DNA of 39,018 nt from Nitrospirota bacterium (GTDB lineage: Bacteria; Nitrospirota; Thermodesulfovibrionia; Thermodesulfovibrionales; JdFR-88): the NCBI GenBank assembly GCA_021813405.1, contig JAKAKS010000039.1, positions 43,451 to 82,468 of the forward strand, given 5' to 3'. The position numbers were made by a program, and so were the translations under genes. Shown here piece by piece: positions 24,488 through 32,060 of the stretch. Numbering within the stretch: the first letter of the stretch is position 1; the number at the start of each line of letters is the position of its first letter. The notes under the pieces are model-generated. The model was not told where the DNA came from. It was given only the letters and a program-made list of their open reading frames with translations, and did not search any database.

Positions 24488-26452
24488 CTAAATATAAAAA
24501 GCAGCCAGTATCGAAAGCACAAGTGTCCCGGACCATCCAAAAAGGACTGCCCTTGCCGCGGTAAGCTTTTTCATTTTCAGCCAATCATCGGCGCCGCCCA
24601 TTGCGGCTGCAAAGGCCAGCGACAGCGGCATCTCAAGCGACAGGCCGTAAAACGCCTTGGGTATTGCGTAATATGGTTTTTGCAATGCAAGCGTTATTAT
24701 TACAAAGCCAAAAAGACACACTGAAGAGACGATCAGCAGCCCTGCCGGGCTGCCCTGCATTATGAAATCCCTGAAAGCAAGGCATAGGCCCGCCAGCAGC
24801 AGGATGGCGGCAGGCACCGAAAGCAGATAAACCAGCGACATGAAACTGTAATTCCACCCGGGCCTGGCCGCATAAGCGGTGCCGCTGAAAAGCCCGTCGC
24901 CCCACATAGTGGAATATATGCCGTCCCAGAAAGAATGGAAGCCCGAAAAAAACGGGGCCGTAAACACCATGCCAAACCGGTTAAAATATTTAATCGAGTG
25001 ATAGCCGGGGTCCATCCACCATCTGCCGCCGAAAGCAATGTCCATATTCGTAATAGCGGGGTTGCCCAGATATATCCAGTTCCGGATATAAAACCAGCCG
25101 CACACAAGAAAGGCGGCAATAAGCGCTCCCGCAACAAGGCCGGCCGTCCTGCGCAGGCCCGCCTTCTTTTTCATGCAGTCTGCAATAAGCGCAAGCAGGA
25201 TGGCGGGCGTGAGCACAAATGCGGTCATCTTGGCCAGAAGGGTCATGCCAAGCAGAATACCAAGAATTATAAACGGCCCGGCCGATGGCTTTTGTTTTTT
25301 CATAATCCAGAAGGCGCATACCAGGGTGGCCGACGCCAGCGCCGCAGCAAATGACTCATTGGAAATATACTGCGAGATATAAATATTCATAGGCAGGACG
25401 CCCGCGAAAACAACGGCTGCCGCGCGTTTTGCAGCGTCTCCGGGAAACACCAGGCCGGAGGCGATATAGGCAAGCGCTGCCTGGGCCGTACCGCTTGCAA
25501 ATGAGACCATTTTCACACCGTAAAACGAATAAGACACGTTCCCCCACACTGAGGAGACAAGCTTGTAAACCGCCGATGCAATGGCATAGAACAAAGGCGG
25601 GTTGTACATCTCCCATCCGTCCGTGGCAAGCGGCAGGCCGCCGCCGTCAACCAGGCGTTTCAGATATGCTATATGCCCGGACACGTCAAATCCCCGCCAC
25701 CAGGGCAGCCTGGGCAGGTTGTGCACAAATACATACACAAGGGCCAGAACCACGATTACAAGCGCCCCGCCAGGCAGCGCCCTTTGCTTAAGGACGCCTT
25801 TCAAGGCCAGCAGCCTGAAAAGCAAAAAAACACCCATGGAAGCCAAAAAGAACAACGCCAGCCAGGAAAACTTCGAGGCCATGGAAGCCCACGGGCCGGG
25901 GTCCTTGAAAGATACGGGGTTTGGCAGAGTGTCATCGGCGACCACGGCCCTCACTGGCGTGGAGCCGTTAAAGGGGACCAGCCGCCATGAGGCGTCGCTG
26001 CCTATATGCGGGTTAAGCCCGCTGACGCTCAGCCATAAAAGCGGCGGGCCGTTGACATTGCCAACGTAAGCGATTATCGAATTCTCCGCGTTCCTTTTCA
26101 GGTAGCCGGTAATATCGAAACTGCCGGGTTTTTTCCAGTCCACGGTGTTTTTTTCAAACCCATGTATAAGTACACCGTTTACATAAAGGGCATACGAACC
26201 AAAAGCCCTTACCCTTAACAGCACTCTTGCGGGGGGCTGGCTGACAGGAAAATTTTTCATGAACGCCACGGTCATTGCGTCCGCCAGGCGGCTTATATGG
26301 GATGCAGAGGGACTGCCAATCCATCGCCCCCCAGGCCTCTGCGTTAAAAACGGGAAGTGCGGAGAGTTTGACGCCTCAAAAAAAAGCACTAATACAGGGA
26401 TGGCAATAGCAATTACGGCGCCCGGAAGGACAACCCTCTTTCGAAAAAAAAT
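24488..26452 (-). CDS. GT-C membrane protein with N-terminal extracytoplasmic sugar-binding-like domain; apparent AUU start
   Basis: 654 residues if started at the AUU at 26450-26452. No ATG, GTG or TTG lies in frame between the upstream stop (26474) and the GTG at 26389. Starting at AUU places AAGGAGG 9 nt upstream and restores a clear signal anchor: F-F-R-K-R then V-V-L-P-G-A-V-I-A-I-A-I-P-V-L. Residues of about 60-170 look like a jelly-roll domain as in glycoside hydrolase family 2 sugar-binding modules (L-Y-V-N-G-V-L-I-H, W-K-K-P-G-S-F-D-I-T-G-Y-L, G-N-V-N-G-P-P). From about 195 on there are many membrane helices of a GT-C type enzyme with G-W-E-M-Y-N-P-P-L-F-Y. Last gene of the five-gene envelope operon. 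Donor and acceptor are unknown. Confidence 0.75.
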   Translation of the reverse strand: MFFRKRVVLPGAVIAIAIPVLVLFFEASNSPHFPFLTQRPGGRWIGSPSASHISRLADAMTVAFMKNFPVSQPPARVLLRVRAFGSYALYVNGVLIHGFEKNTVDWKKPGSFDITGYLKRNAENSIIAYVGNVNGPPLLWLSVSGLNPHIGSDASWRLVPFNGSTPVRAVVADDTLPNPVSFKDPGPWASMASKFSWLALFFLASMGVFLLFRLLALKGVLKQRALPGGALVIVVLALVYVFVHNLPRLPWWRGFDVSGHIAYLKRLVDGGGLPLATDGWEMYNPPLFYAIASAVYKLVSSVWGNVSYSFYGVKMVSFASGTAQAALAYIASGLVFPGDAAKRAAAVVFAGVLPMNIYISQYISNESFAAALASATLVCAFWIMKKQKPSAGPFIILGILLGMTLLAKMTAFVLTPAILLALIADCMKKKAGLRRTAGLVAGALIAAFLVCGWFYIRNWIYLGNPAITNMDIAFGGRWWMDPGYHSIKYFNRFGMVFTAPFFSGFHSFWDGIYSTMWGDGLFSGTAYAARPGWNYSFMSLVYLLSVPAAILLLAGLCLAFRDFIMQGSPAGLLIVSSVCLFGFVIITLALQKPYYAIPKAFYGLSLEMPLSLAFAAAMGGADDWLKMKKLTAARAVLFGWSGTLVLSILAAFYI

Positions 26453-26473
26453 GGGGCGAATCCTCCTTCCCTG

Positions 26474-27424
26474 TTATGCCTTTTTAATTCTTATATATTC
26501 CACAATCCCGGTGAGGGAGGCAAGCACGATGCTTAAAAACCAGGCGAAGGAAAGCGCGGTTGCCGCCTGGGCGCTGACCCCCACGGCGCCAAACAGCAGG
26601 ACGAACGAGGCCTCCCTTATCCCAAGCCCGGATATCGAAATAGGCACAAAGGAAAACGTGATGATAAGGGGCACAAACACCAGAAAGAGCGCGGGAGAGA
26701 CCGTTATGTGCAGGGAGCGGGCCAGTATGTACACCGAAATTATATTCAGCAACTGCACGCCAAAGGAAAGCAGCACTCCTTTAATGATAGCCGCCTTGCC
26801 GAACATGTCGAAATAGCCGTAGAAGTCCGCCAGGTACCTTATCCCCTTGCCTATCCTAAGCACCAGGAAGAGCGCCGTGAAAATCAGCGCCCCGGCCACA
26901 ACGGCCGGAAGCACCAGTGCAAGCAGGCCCAGCTTCTCGCCAAAAAAAGTGACGGAGGGCGCCATGCTCCTTAAATAAGGGAAGCCAAACGGGTAGGCGA
27001 TTATGGATATAACAAGCATGGCTATAAAACCAAGATACCGTTCCATGAAGATGGAAGCCGCCGCCTCGGCGCCCTTGCCGGTGAGCTTGTAAAAATAATA
27101 TCCCTTGATGGCGTCGCCGCCCACAAGGCCGGGCAGTATAACATTAAAAAAACTCCCCATCAGGTAAAGCCAGCAGAGCTTCCATACGCCCAGGTTGGAG
27201 CGCACCAGCAGCCCCCACCTAAGCGAGGAGACAAAAAGGCTGAACAGGTATAAAAAGACCGCCAGAAGGAAGGCGGCGATGCTTATCTGCTCCATCAACC
27301 CGGCCACTTTGACGATGCCAGCCTTGTGCATGATAAACCACAACAGCCCTCCGCTGACTACAAGCTTCAGCAGCATGAAGAGAGGCTTTTTCAATTTTTT
27401 GGAAAGGCTTTTTTCTTCGCTCAA
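26474..27424 (-). CDS. flippase-like membrane protein, lysylphosphatidylglycerol synthase TM family (UPF0104/YbhN)
   Basis: 316 residues, about eight hydrophobic segments. The family is recognised from the helix L-S-K-K-L-K-K-P-L-F-M-L-L-K-L-V-V-S and W-G-L-L-V-R, then M-G-S-F-F-N-V-I-L-P-G-L-V-G-G-D-A-I-K-G with E-R-Y-L-G. It also has S-I-S-G-L-G-I-R-E-A in the second half. Members without the synthase domain are thought to move lipid-linked molecules or stabilise the membrane, which fits its place between a GT2 enzyme and a GT-C enzyme. The TTG start overlaps the stop of the GT2 gene (TTGA). True transport activity is inference. Confidence 0.87.
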   Translation of the reverse strand: MSEEKSLSKKLKKPLFMLLKLVVSGGLLWFIMHKAGIVKVAGLMEQISIAAFLLAVFLYLFSLFVSSLRWGLLVRSNLGVWKLCWLYLMGSFFNVILPGLVGGDAIKGYYFYKLTGKGAEAAASIFMERYLGFIAMLVISIIAYPFGFPYLRSMAPSVTFFGEKLGLLALVLPAVVAGALIFTALFLVLRIGKGIRYLADFYGYFDMFGKAAIIKGVLLSFGVQLLNIISVYILARSLHITVSPALFLVFVPLIITFSFVPISISGLGIREASFVLLFGAVGVSAQAATALSFAWFLSIVLASLTGIVEYIRIKKA

Positions 27425-28407
27425 ACTTTGCCGCCGGTGATCTTCTTTATCGTATAGATGGGTTTTTTCTGGCTTTCATGATAAGTCCTTACAAGCATCT
27501 CGCCAAGAAGGCCCATGCCTATAAGCTGAATGCCTATTATGAGCATCAGCACGCCCAGAAGCAGCAGCGGCCTGCCGCCAATAGGGCGCCCGAAAAATAT
27601 CTTCTCCGCCGCAAGATAAAACGAGATCAGAAAACCGCCCGCGGCAGACAGCAGCCCCATCGGGCCAAAAAATTGTATCGGCTTGGTTGAAAAGCTCTGA
27701 AGAAATTTAACGGTAATAAGGTCCAGCAATACCCTTACCGTCCTGCCGATGCCGTATTTGGATTTGCCCATGCGCCTGGGGTGGTGTGTGGTCTCCACTT
27801 CGGCCACGCTCACGCCGTACCAGTTGGCCACTGCCGGTATGAACCTGTGCATCTCGCCGTAGAGCTTCATGTTTTTCACCACATCGCTTCGGTAGGCCTT
27901 AAGCGAGCAGCCGTAATCGTGCAGTTTAACGCCTGTCACCTTGCTTATAAGCCAGTTTGCTATCATCGAGGGCAGCTTCCTGTTCACAAAAGTGTCCTGC
28001 CTGTTTTTGCGCCATCCGCTGACAAGGTCGTAATCCCCGTCTGCTATCATCGCGTACAGTTTGGGGACATCGGCGGGATCGTTCTGAAGGTCGCCATCCA
28101 TGGTTATTATTACCTCACCGCTGGCATGGTCAAAACCGGCGGCAAACGCGGCCGTCTGGCCGAAGTTGCGCCTGAACTCGATTACCTTTATGCGGGGGTC
28201 GGAAGCGATACCGGCAAGCTCCCCTGCGGTGCCGTCCGTGCTGCCGTCGTCTATCAAGACGATTTCATAGTCCACGGACATTCCATCCAGCACCGGCTTA
28301 AGCGCTTCGTAAAGAGGCTTTACGTTTTCCCGCTCGTTGAAAAGCGGCACTACTATCGAGAGGGCTTTTCCTTTTTCCTCTTTGAGAATGCCGGAATCAG
28401 AACCCAT
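27421..28407 (-). CDS. family 2 glycosyltransferase, DPM1/ArnC/GtrB-like
   Basis: 328 residues. The N-terminal GT-A domain (about 15-240) has V-V-P-L-F-N-E-R-E-N-V, L-I-D-D-G-S-T-D-G-T, R-R-N-F-G-Q-T-A-A-F-A-A-G and the metal-binding M-D-G-D-L-Q-N-D-P. Two C-terminal hydrophobic segments (about 243-265 and 278-305) anchor it. Such enzymes transfer a sugar to polyprenyl phosphate in the cytoplasm, making the donor used by ArnT-like enzymes outside. Both an upstream ArnT-like gene and a downstream GT-C gene are here, forming a plausible lipid A or surface glycan modification set. It overlaps the ArnT-like gene by 11 nt. Confidence 0.92.
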   Translation of the reverse strand: MGSDSGILKEEKGKALSIVVPLFNERENVKPLYEALKPVLDGMSVDYEIVLIDDGSTDGTAGELAGIASDPRIKVIEFRRNFGQTAAFAAGFDHASGEVIITMDGDLQNDPADVPKLYAMIADGDYDLVSGWRKNRQDTFVNRKLPSMIANWLISKVTGVKLHDYGCSLKAYRSDVVKNMKLYGEMHRFIPAVANWYGVSVAEVETTHHPRRMGKSKYGIGRTVRVLLDLITVKFLQSFSTKPIQFFGPMGLLSAAGGFLISFYLAAEKIFFGRPIGGRPLLLLGVLMLIIGIQLIGMGLLGEMLVRTYHESQKKPIYTIKKITGGKV

Positions 28408-29983
28408 TAAATCCGCCTTTTCCCTTCTTCATGCCTTTGAAATCACGGCAGACAAATATGGAATAAGTTTTACCGTTCCGCACCATCTCTGCCCAGCGCT
28501 TCGCGCAGCTTCTGAAGGCTGTGGCCACCTGGGCCGGAGGACTGTCCGCTATTGTAACAAAAACGGCGTTATAGTGCGTAAAGCCTTCAAAGCCGGGCCA
28601 CAGGTCATACTGGTTCATCCTGCGCCCCTGCCGCCCCCCAATGTTGGCGCAGTACGTTACAGGGTGGCCTTTCATGTAAAAGGCAAGCTCGGAAGAAAGC
28701 TGATAGTCGCCCGTAAACACAAAATAAGGGGGCTGGACGTTCAGGGAATCCACTGCGCCCGCTATCTGCCGCCAGCCATGCAGCCTCTTGGTAGGGTCCA
28801 GCCTGGAAGGCAGGTGAAAAACACCCGGGTAAAACATTACGGCGCTTAAAATTACGGGCAGCACAACCGCCCCAAGCGCAAGAGCTTTCCTGGCGCGGCT
28901 ACTATATTTGAAGCCCTTGAGAAAAACGGCGCTCACGGGCAGCAGGGCCATAACGTAGCCCGGCATCGCCCAGTTTGCCTGTATCTTCTGCGTAAAACTT
29001 TTAACCAGGAAAAACGCAAGCACCGGCACTGAAAACCAGAACGAAAAACCGTTGTCATCATTTCTGTGTTTTACAAGCGCATATATAATGAGCGCCAACA
29101 AAACCGGGGTTATTACGCCCGCCTGCGATCCGGCAAAAAGGAAAAAATTGGAAACAATATGGGCCGGTGAAAGGTCCATGTATGCATGATCTGCGTTATG
29201 TTTCAGCATCACCCAGCCGTGGGCTGCGTCCCACATTACCATCGGCACGCATACCAGGGCCGCCATCGCAAGCATTGCATATGGCCCCGGAGTGATGAGC
29301 GCCCGCCTGTCCTCACGTGAACTCAAAAGGTAAAGAAACGCCGATATGGCAAAAAAACCCATCGTAAGCTTGTCGGTAAGCCCAAGGCCAAACACAATGC
29401 CGGCCAGAAGCCATTCGGATATGCCGCCTGTGGTTACCGCCCGGTAAAAACAGTAAATGCCAAGAATCCAGAAGAAAAGCAACGGCGCGTCTATTGTGTT
29501 TAGCACCCCGAATGCCGAAAAAAGCGGCACGGTATTATAGGCAATGGCGGCAAGCATCCCGGTTTCCCGGTCAAAAAGAAGACCGCCCAGTTTGAAAAGG
29601 GCGATGCTTCCCATCAGCATCATTACAGGCGCGAAAAACCGCACGCCGAATTCGTTCTGCCCGAATATGGCCGTGCCGCCCTTTATTACATACGCTATCA
29701 TCGGCCCCTTGGAATAATAGCCCGCCGCCAGCCTGCGGGACCATTCCCAGTAATGCGCCTCATCGCCGGAAAGCCCCGTGATGCCGCTAAATATGTAATA
29801 GAACCTGAAAATGGTTATGCCCGCAAGGAAGATTATGAAGCCGCCCTGAAGGCCCTTTTTGCGGAACGCAAGCACAAAAAGGATGAAAACGAGAGCGCCG
29901 GCAAGAAGGGCGCTATGATGTCCGCTGTTTATCCATTGGAAAAGCGGCTGGGGGAGCCAGGCGTCAAATGCCCTGGGGCCCAC
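28397..29983 (-). CDS. ArnT-like GT-C glycosyltransferase (PMT_2 type)
   Basis: 528 residues, many membrane helices. The first periplasmic loop carries G-L-S-G-D-E-A-H-Y-W-E-W-S-R-R, the acidic motif of ArnT/GT83 enzymes, followed by G-Y-Y-S-K-G-P-M-I-A-Y. Loops such as F-G-V-L-N-T-I-D-A-P-L-L-F-F-W and G-L-T-D-K-L are also family-like. A periplasmic tail of about 130 residues follows. It would transfer a sugar from a polyprenyl-phosphate donor onto lipid A, another glycan or a protein. The GTG start lies inside the receiver gene (20-nt overlap) and has AAAGGA about 8 nt upstream. Confidence 0.87.
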   Translation of the reverse strand: MGPRAFDAWLPQPLFQWINSGHHSALLAGALVFILFVLAFRKKGLQGGFIIFLAGITIFRFYYIFSGITGLSGDEAHYWEWSRRLAAGYYSKGPMIAYVIKGGTAIFGQNEFGVRFFAPVMMLMGSIALFKLGGLLFDRETGMLAAIAYNTVPLFSAFGVLNTIDAPLLFFWILGIYCFYRAVTTGGISEWLLAGIVFGLGLTDKLTMGFFAISAFLYLLSSREDRRALITPGPYAMLAMAALVCVPMVMWDAAHGWVMLKHNADHAYMDLSPAHIVSNFFLFAGSQAGVITPVLLALIIYALVKHRNDDNGFSFWFSVPVLAFFLVKSFTQKIQANWAMPGYVMALLPVSAVFLKGFKYSSRARKALALGAVVLPVILSAVMFYPGVFHLPSRLDPTKRLHGWRQIAGAVDSLNVQPPYFVFTGDYQLSSELAFYMKGHPVTYCANIGGRQGRRMNQYDLWPGFEGFTHYNAVFVTIADSPPAQVATAFRSCAKRWAEMVRNGKTYSIFVCRDFKGMKKGKGGFNGF

Positions 29984-30314
29984 TCAGGATTTCCTTTACG
30001 GTTTTCCTCAGGTCGTCTATCCTGAAAGGCTTCTGGAGAAAAGGAGACATGCCGGGCGGGGCCGCCGCTCCGCTTACGAAGAGAAATTTTATATCAGGGC
30101 AGAAGGCCCGCACCTTGGAGCACAGGACATCCGTATCTACGCCCGGCACATGCAGGTCCGCTATGAACAAGTCATACGGCCCCACGGCAAGGGCCTCAAC
30201 GCACTCCCGGCCGCCCGAAACGCCGGTTGTGTCGTATCCTACTTTTCCCAGTGCCTTTTCTATTGTTTGCAGGACCAGGGGCTGGTCTTCAAGTATAAGG
30301 ATTTTTCCGCCCAT
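29964..30314 (-). CDS. single-domain response regulator (receiver only)
   Basis: 116 residues, one receiver domain with no output. Acidic pair E9-D10, phospho-acceptor D53 (L-F-I-A-D-L-H-V-P-G), S at the switch position in L-F-V-S-G-A, and K in F-L-Q-K-P-F-R. It should be phosphorylated and act by protein contact or as a phosphate sink. It is the first gene of the envelope-glycan operon, overlapping the ArnT-like gene, which is unusual company. A TATAAA element ends 5 nt before its ATG with no Shine-Dalgarno site. Confidence 0.92.
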   Translation of the reverse strand: MGGKILILEDQPLVLQTIEKALGKVGYDTTGVSGGRECVEALAVGPYDLFIADLHVPGVDTDVLCSKVRAFCPDIKFLFVSGAAAPPGMSPFLQKPFRIDDLRKTVKEILSGPQGI

Positions 30315-30319
30315 TTGCT

Positions 30320-30325
30320 TTTATA
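30320..30325 (-). promoter_or_regulatory. -10 element, leaderless, for the receiver/glycan operon
   Basis: Minus strand TATAAA, 5 nt (AGCAA) before the ATG at 30314. It would drive the five-gene operon from the receiver gene. Confidence 0.5.
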
Positions 30326-30365
30326 ATTAATATCTAATTTAGCATGAAAGGCCGGCTGATTTAAA

Positions 30366-32051
30366 ATTCATTCGTTAGACTGGGCAATAATAGCCGCCTA
30401 TATGGCGCTCTCGCTTGGCGTTGGCCTTTACTTCACAAAGAGGGCGTCTTCAAGCCTGAGCGAGTTTTTCCTCTCCGGCAGAAGCCTCCCGTGGTGGCTT
30501 GCAGGCACCTCGATGGCCGCGGCAAGCTTCGCCGCGGACACCCCGCTTTACGTAACCGGGCTTGTAAGGGGACAAGGCATCTACGAAAACTGGCAGTGGT
30601 GGTGCTATATCCTCAGCGGCATGCTCTCGGTGTTCTTCTTCGCCAGGCTTTGGAGAAGGCTGGGCGTATTGACGGACGTTCAATTGATAGACCTGAGATA
30701 CGAGGGCCGCTCCGCCCGCATATTAAGGGGTTTCAAGGCCGTTTATTTCTCATTCGCCATTCACACGATAATCAAGGCGCAGATAATACTGGCGATGGCC
30801 AAGATACTGGAAGTTATCCTGGGCTGGGGAAAATGGGACGGAATACTGGTTTCCAGCGCGATAGTGCTGGCCTATTCCACGATGGCCGGATACTGGGGCG
30901 TGGTAGTGACGGACTTCTTCCAGTTCATAATCGCCATGACGGGGGCCATCCTGCTGGCGGTTGTTTCCGTTCACAAAGCGGGCGGGCTTCCCCACATAAT
31001 GGCAGCCGTGCCAGCTTCCAGGCTGGCCTTTTTCCCCGCGCCCGGCAAGGCCGCCTTCATGGCCTTTCTGGGATACATAGGCCTTAGCTGGTGGTCCAAG
31101 TATTCTTCCGATGGCGGAGGGATAATCGTGCAGAGGATGGCCTCTTCCAGGGATGAAAGACAGAGCCTTCTGGCCACTTTTTATTTTAACGTGGTCACAT
31201 TTGCAGCCAGGACGTGGCCGTGGGTGCTTGCCGCCCTTGCCTCAATGGTGCTGTATCCTGTTCTCAAGGACAATGAAACGGCTTACCCGAGGATGGTGCT
31301 GGACCTGCTTCCCACAGGGCTGAAGGGGTTGATGCTGTCCGCCTTTTTCGCGGCCTTCATGTCCTCCGTAGGCACGTACCTGAATCTTTCGTCGGCATAT
31401 ATTATAAACGACCTTTACAGGCCGTTTATCAAGCCGGATGCATCCGAAAGGCATTATTTAATGCTGTCCAGGCTTATAACCCTTGTGCTTGCGGGGGTGA
31501 CGGCGCTTATTACATATCACGTTTCTTCCATAGTGGGGGTGTTCAAGTTTCTGATAGCGTTTGGCTCCGGCACCGGCTTGGTGTACATAGCCAGATGGTT
31601 CTGGTGGCGGGTAAACGCCTGGAGCGAAATATCGGCGATGATGGCCTCCACGGCCGTAAGCGCGTTCGTATACCAAAGCAGGCTGTGCGCCGCCATGCCG
31701 TTTTATGACAGGCTGGCCGCAATAATAGGGGTGTCCACCGTAATATGGATTGCGGTCACACTCCTTACAAAACCTGTTTCAAAGGAAAAGCTGAGGGCAT
31801 TTTATGAAAAGACATTGCCCGGAGGCCCCGGCTGGGGAGATATTCGCAAGGGATTCGAGGACCGGGACGGTGGGAATTTTTCACGGCCCTTTTATCTGTG
31901 GCTGCTTGGCTCGGTTTTCCTGGTGGGGCTTACGATGGGCGCGGGCAAGATGATTTTCGGCTGGTACGCATCTGGCGCGGCCTGGCTGGCCCTGTCCTTT
32001 GCGGCAGCCCTGGCGCTGTGGCGTGGAGTAAAAAAAGGCGGCATTGTATAA
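30366..32051 (+). CDS. sodium:solute symporter family transporter; start codon unclear
   Basis: 561 residues if read from the AUU at 30366; the first ordinary start in frame is ATG at 30402 (549 residues). Upstream of that ATG the frame encodes H-S-L-D-W-A-I-I-A-A-Y, exactly the 'LDW.ii..Y' opening of helix one in this family, so the ATG start looks too short. The frame is blocked by a stop at 30357. Other family features are F-F-L-S-G-R-S-L-P-W-W, A-A-S-F-A-A-D-T-P, S-T-M-A-G-Y-W-G-V-V-V-T-D-F-F-Q-F and Y-L-N-L-S-S-A-Y. About thirteen membrane helices. Substrate unknown. Confidence 0.88.
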   Translation: MHSLDWAIIAAYMALSLGVGLYFTKRASSSLSEFFLSGRSLPWWLAGTSMAAASFAADTPLYVTGLVRGQGIYENWQWWCYILSGMLSVFFFARLWRRLGVLTDVQLIDLRYEGRSARILRGFKAVYFSFAIHTIIKAQIILAMAKILEVILGWGKWDGILVSSAIVLAYSTMAGYWGVVVTDFFQFIIAMTGAILLAVVSVHKAGGLPHIMAAVPASRLAFFPAPGKAAFMAFLGYIGLSWWSKYSSDGGGIIVQRMASSRDERQSLLATFYFNVVTFAARTWPWVLAALASMVLYPVLKDNETAYPRMVLDLLPTGLKGLMLSAFFAAFMSSVGTYLNLSSAYIINDLYRPFIKPDASERHYLMLSRLITLVLAGVTALITYHVSSIVGVFKFLIAFGSGTGLVYIARWFWWRVNAWSEISAMMASTAVSAFVYQSRLCAAMPFYDRLAAIIGVSTVIWIAVTLLTKPVSKEKLRAFYEKTLPGGPGWGDIRKGFEDRDGGNFSRPFYLWLLGSVFLVGLTMGAGKMIFGWYASGAAWLALSFAAALALWRGVKKGGIV

Positions 32052-32052
32052 A
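32047..32052 (+). promoter_or_regulatory. possible -10 element, leaderless, for the selenoprotein gene
   Basis: TATAAA overlaps the symporter stop and ends 8 nt before the ATG at 32061. There is no Shine-Dalgarno site. The spacing matches the other leaderless candidates, but there is no visible -35. Confidence 0.4.
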
Positions 32053-32060
32053 CTATTTAT

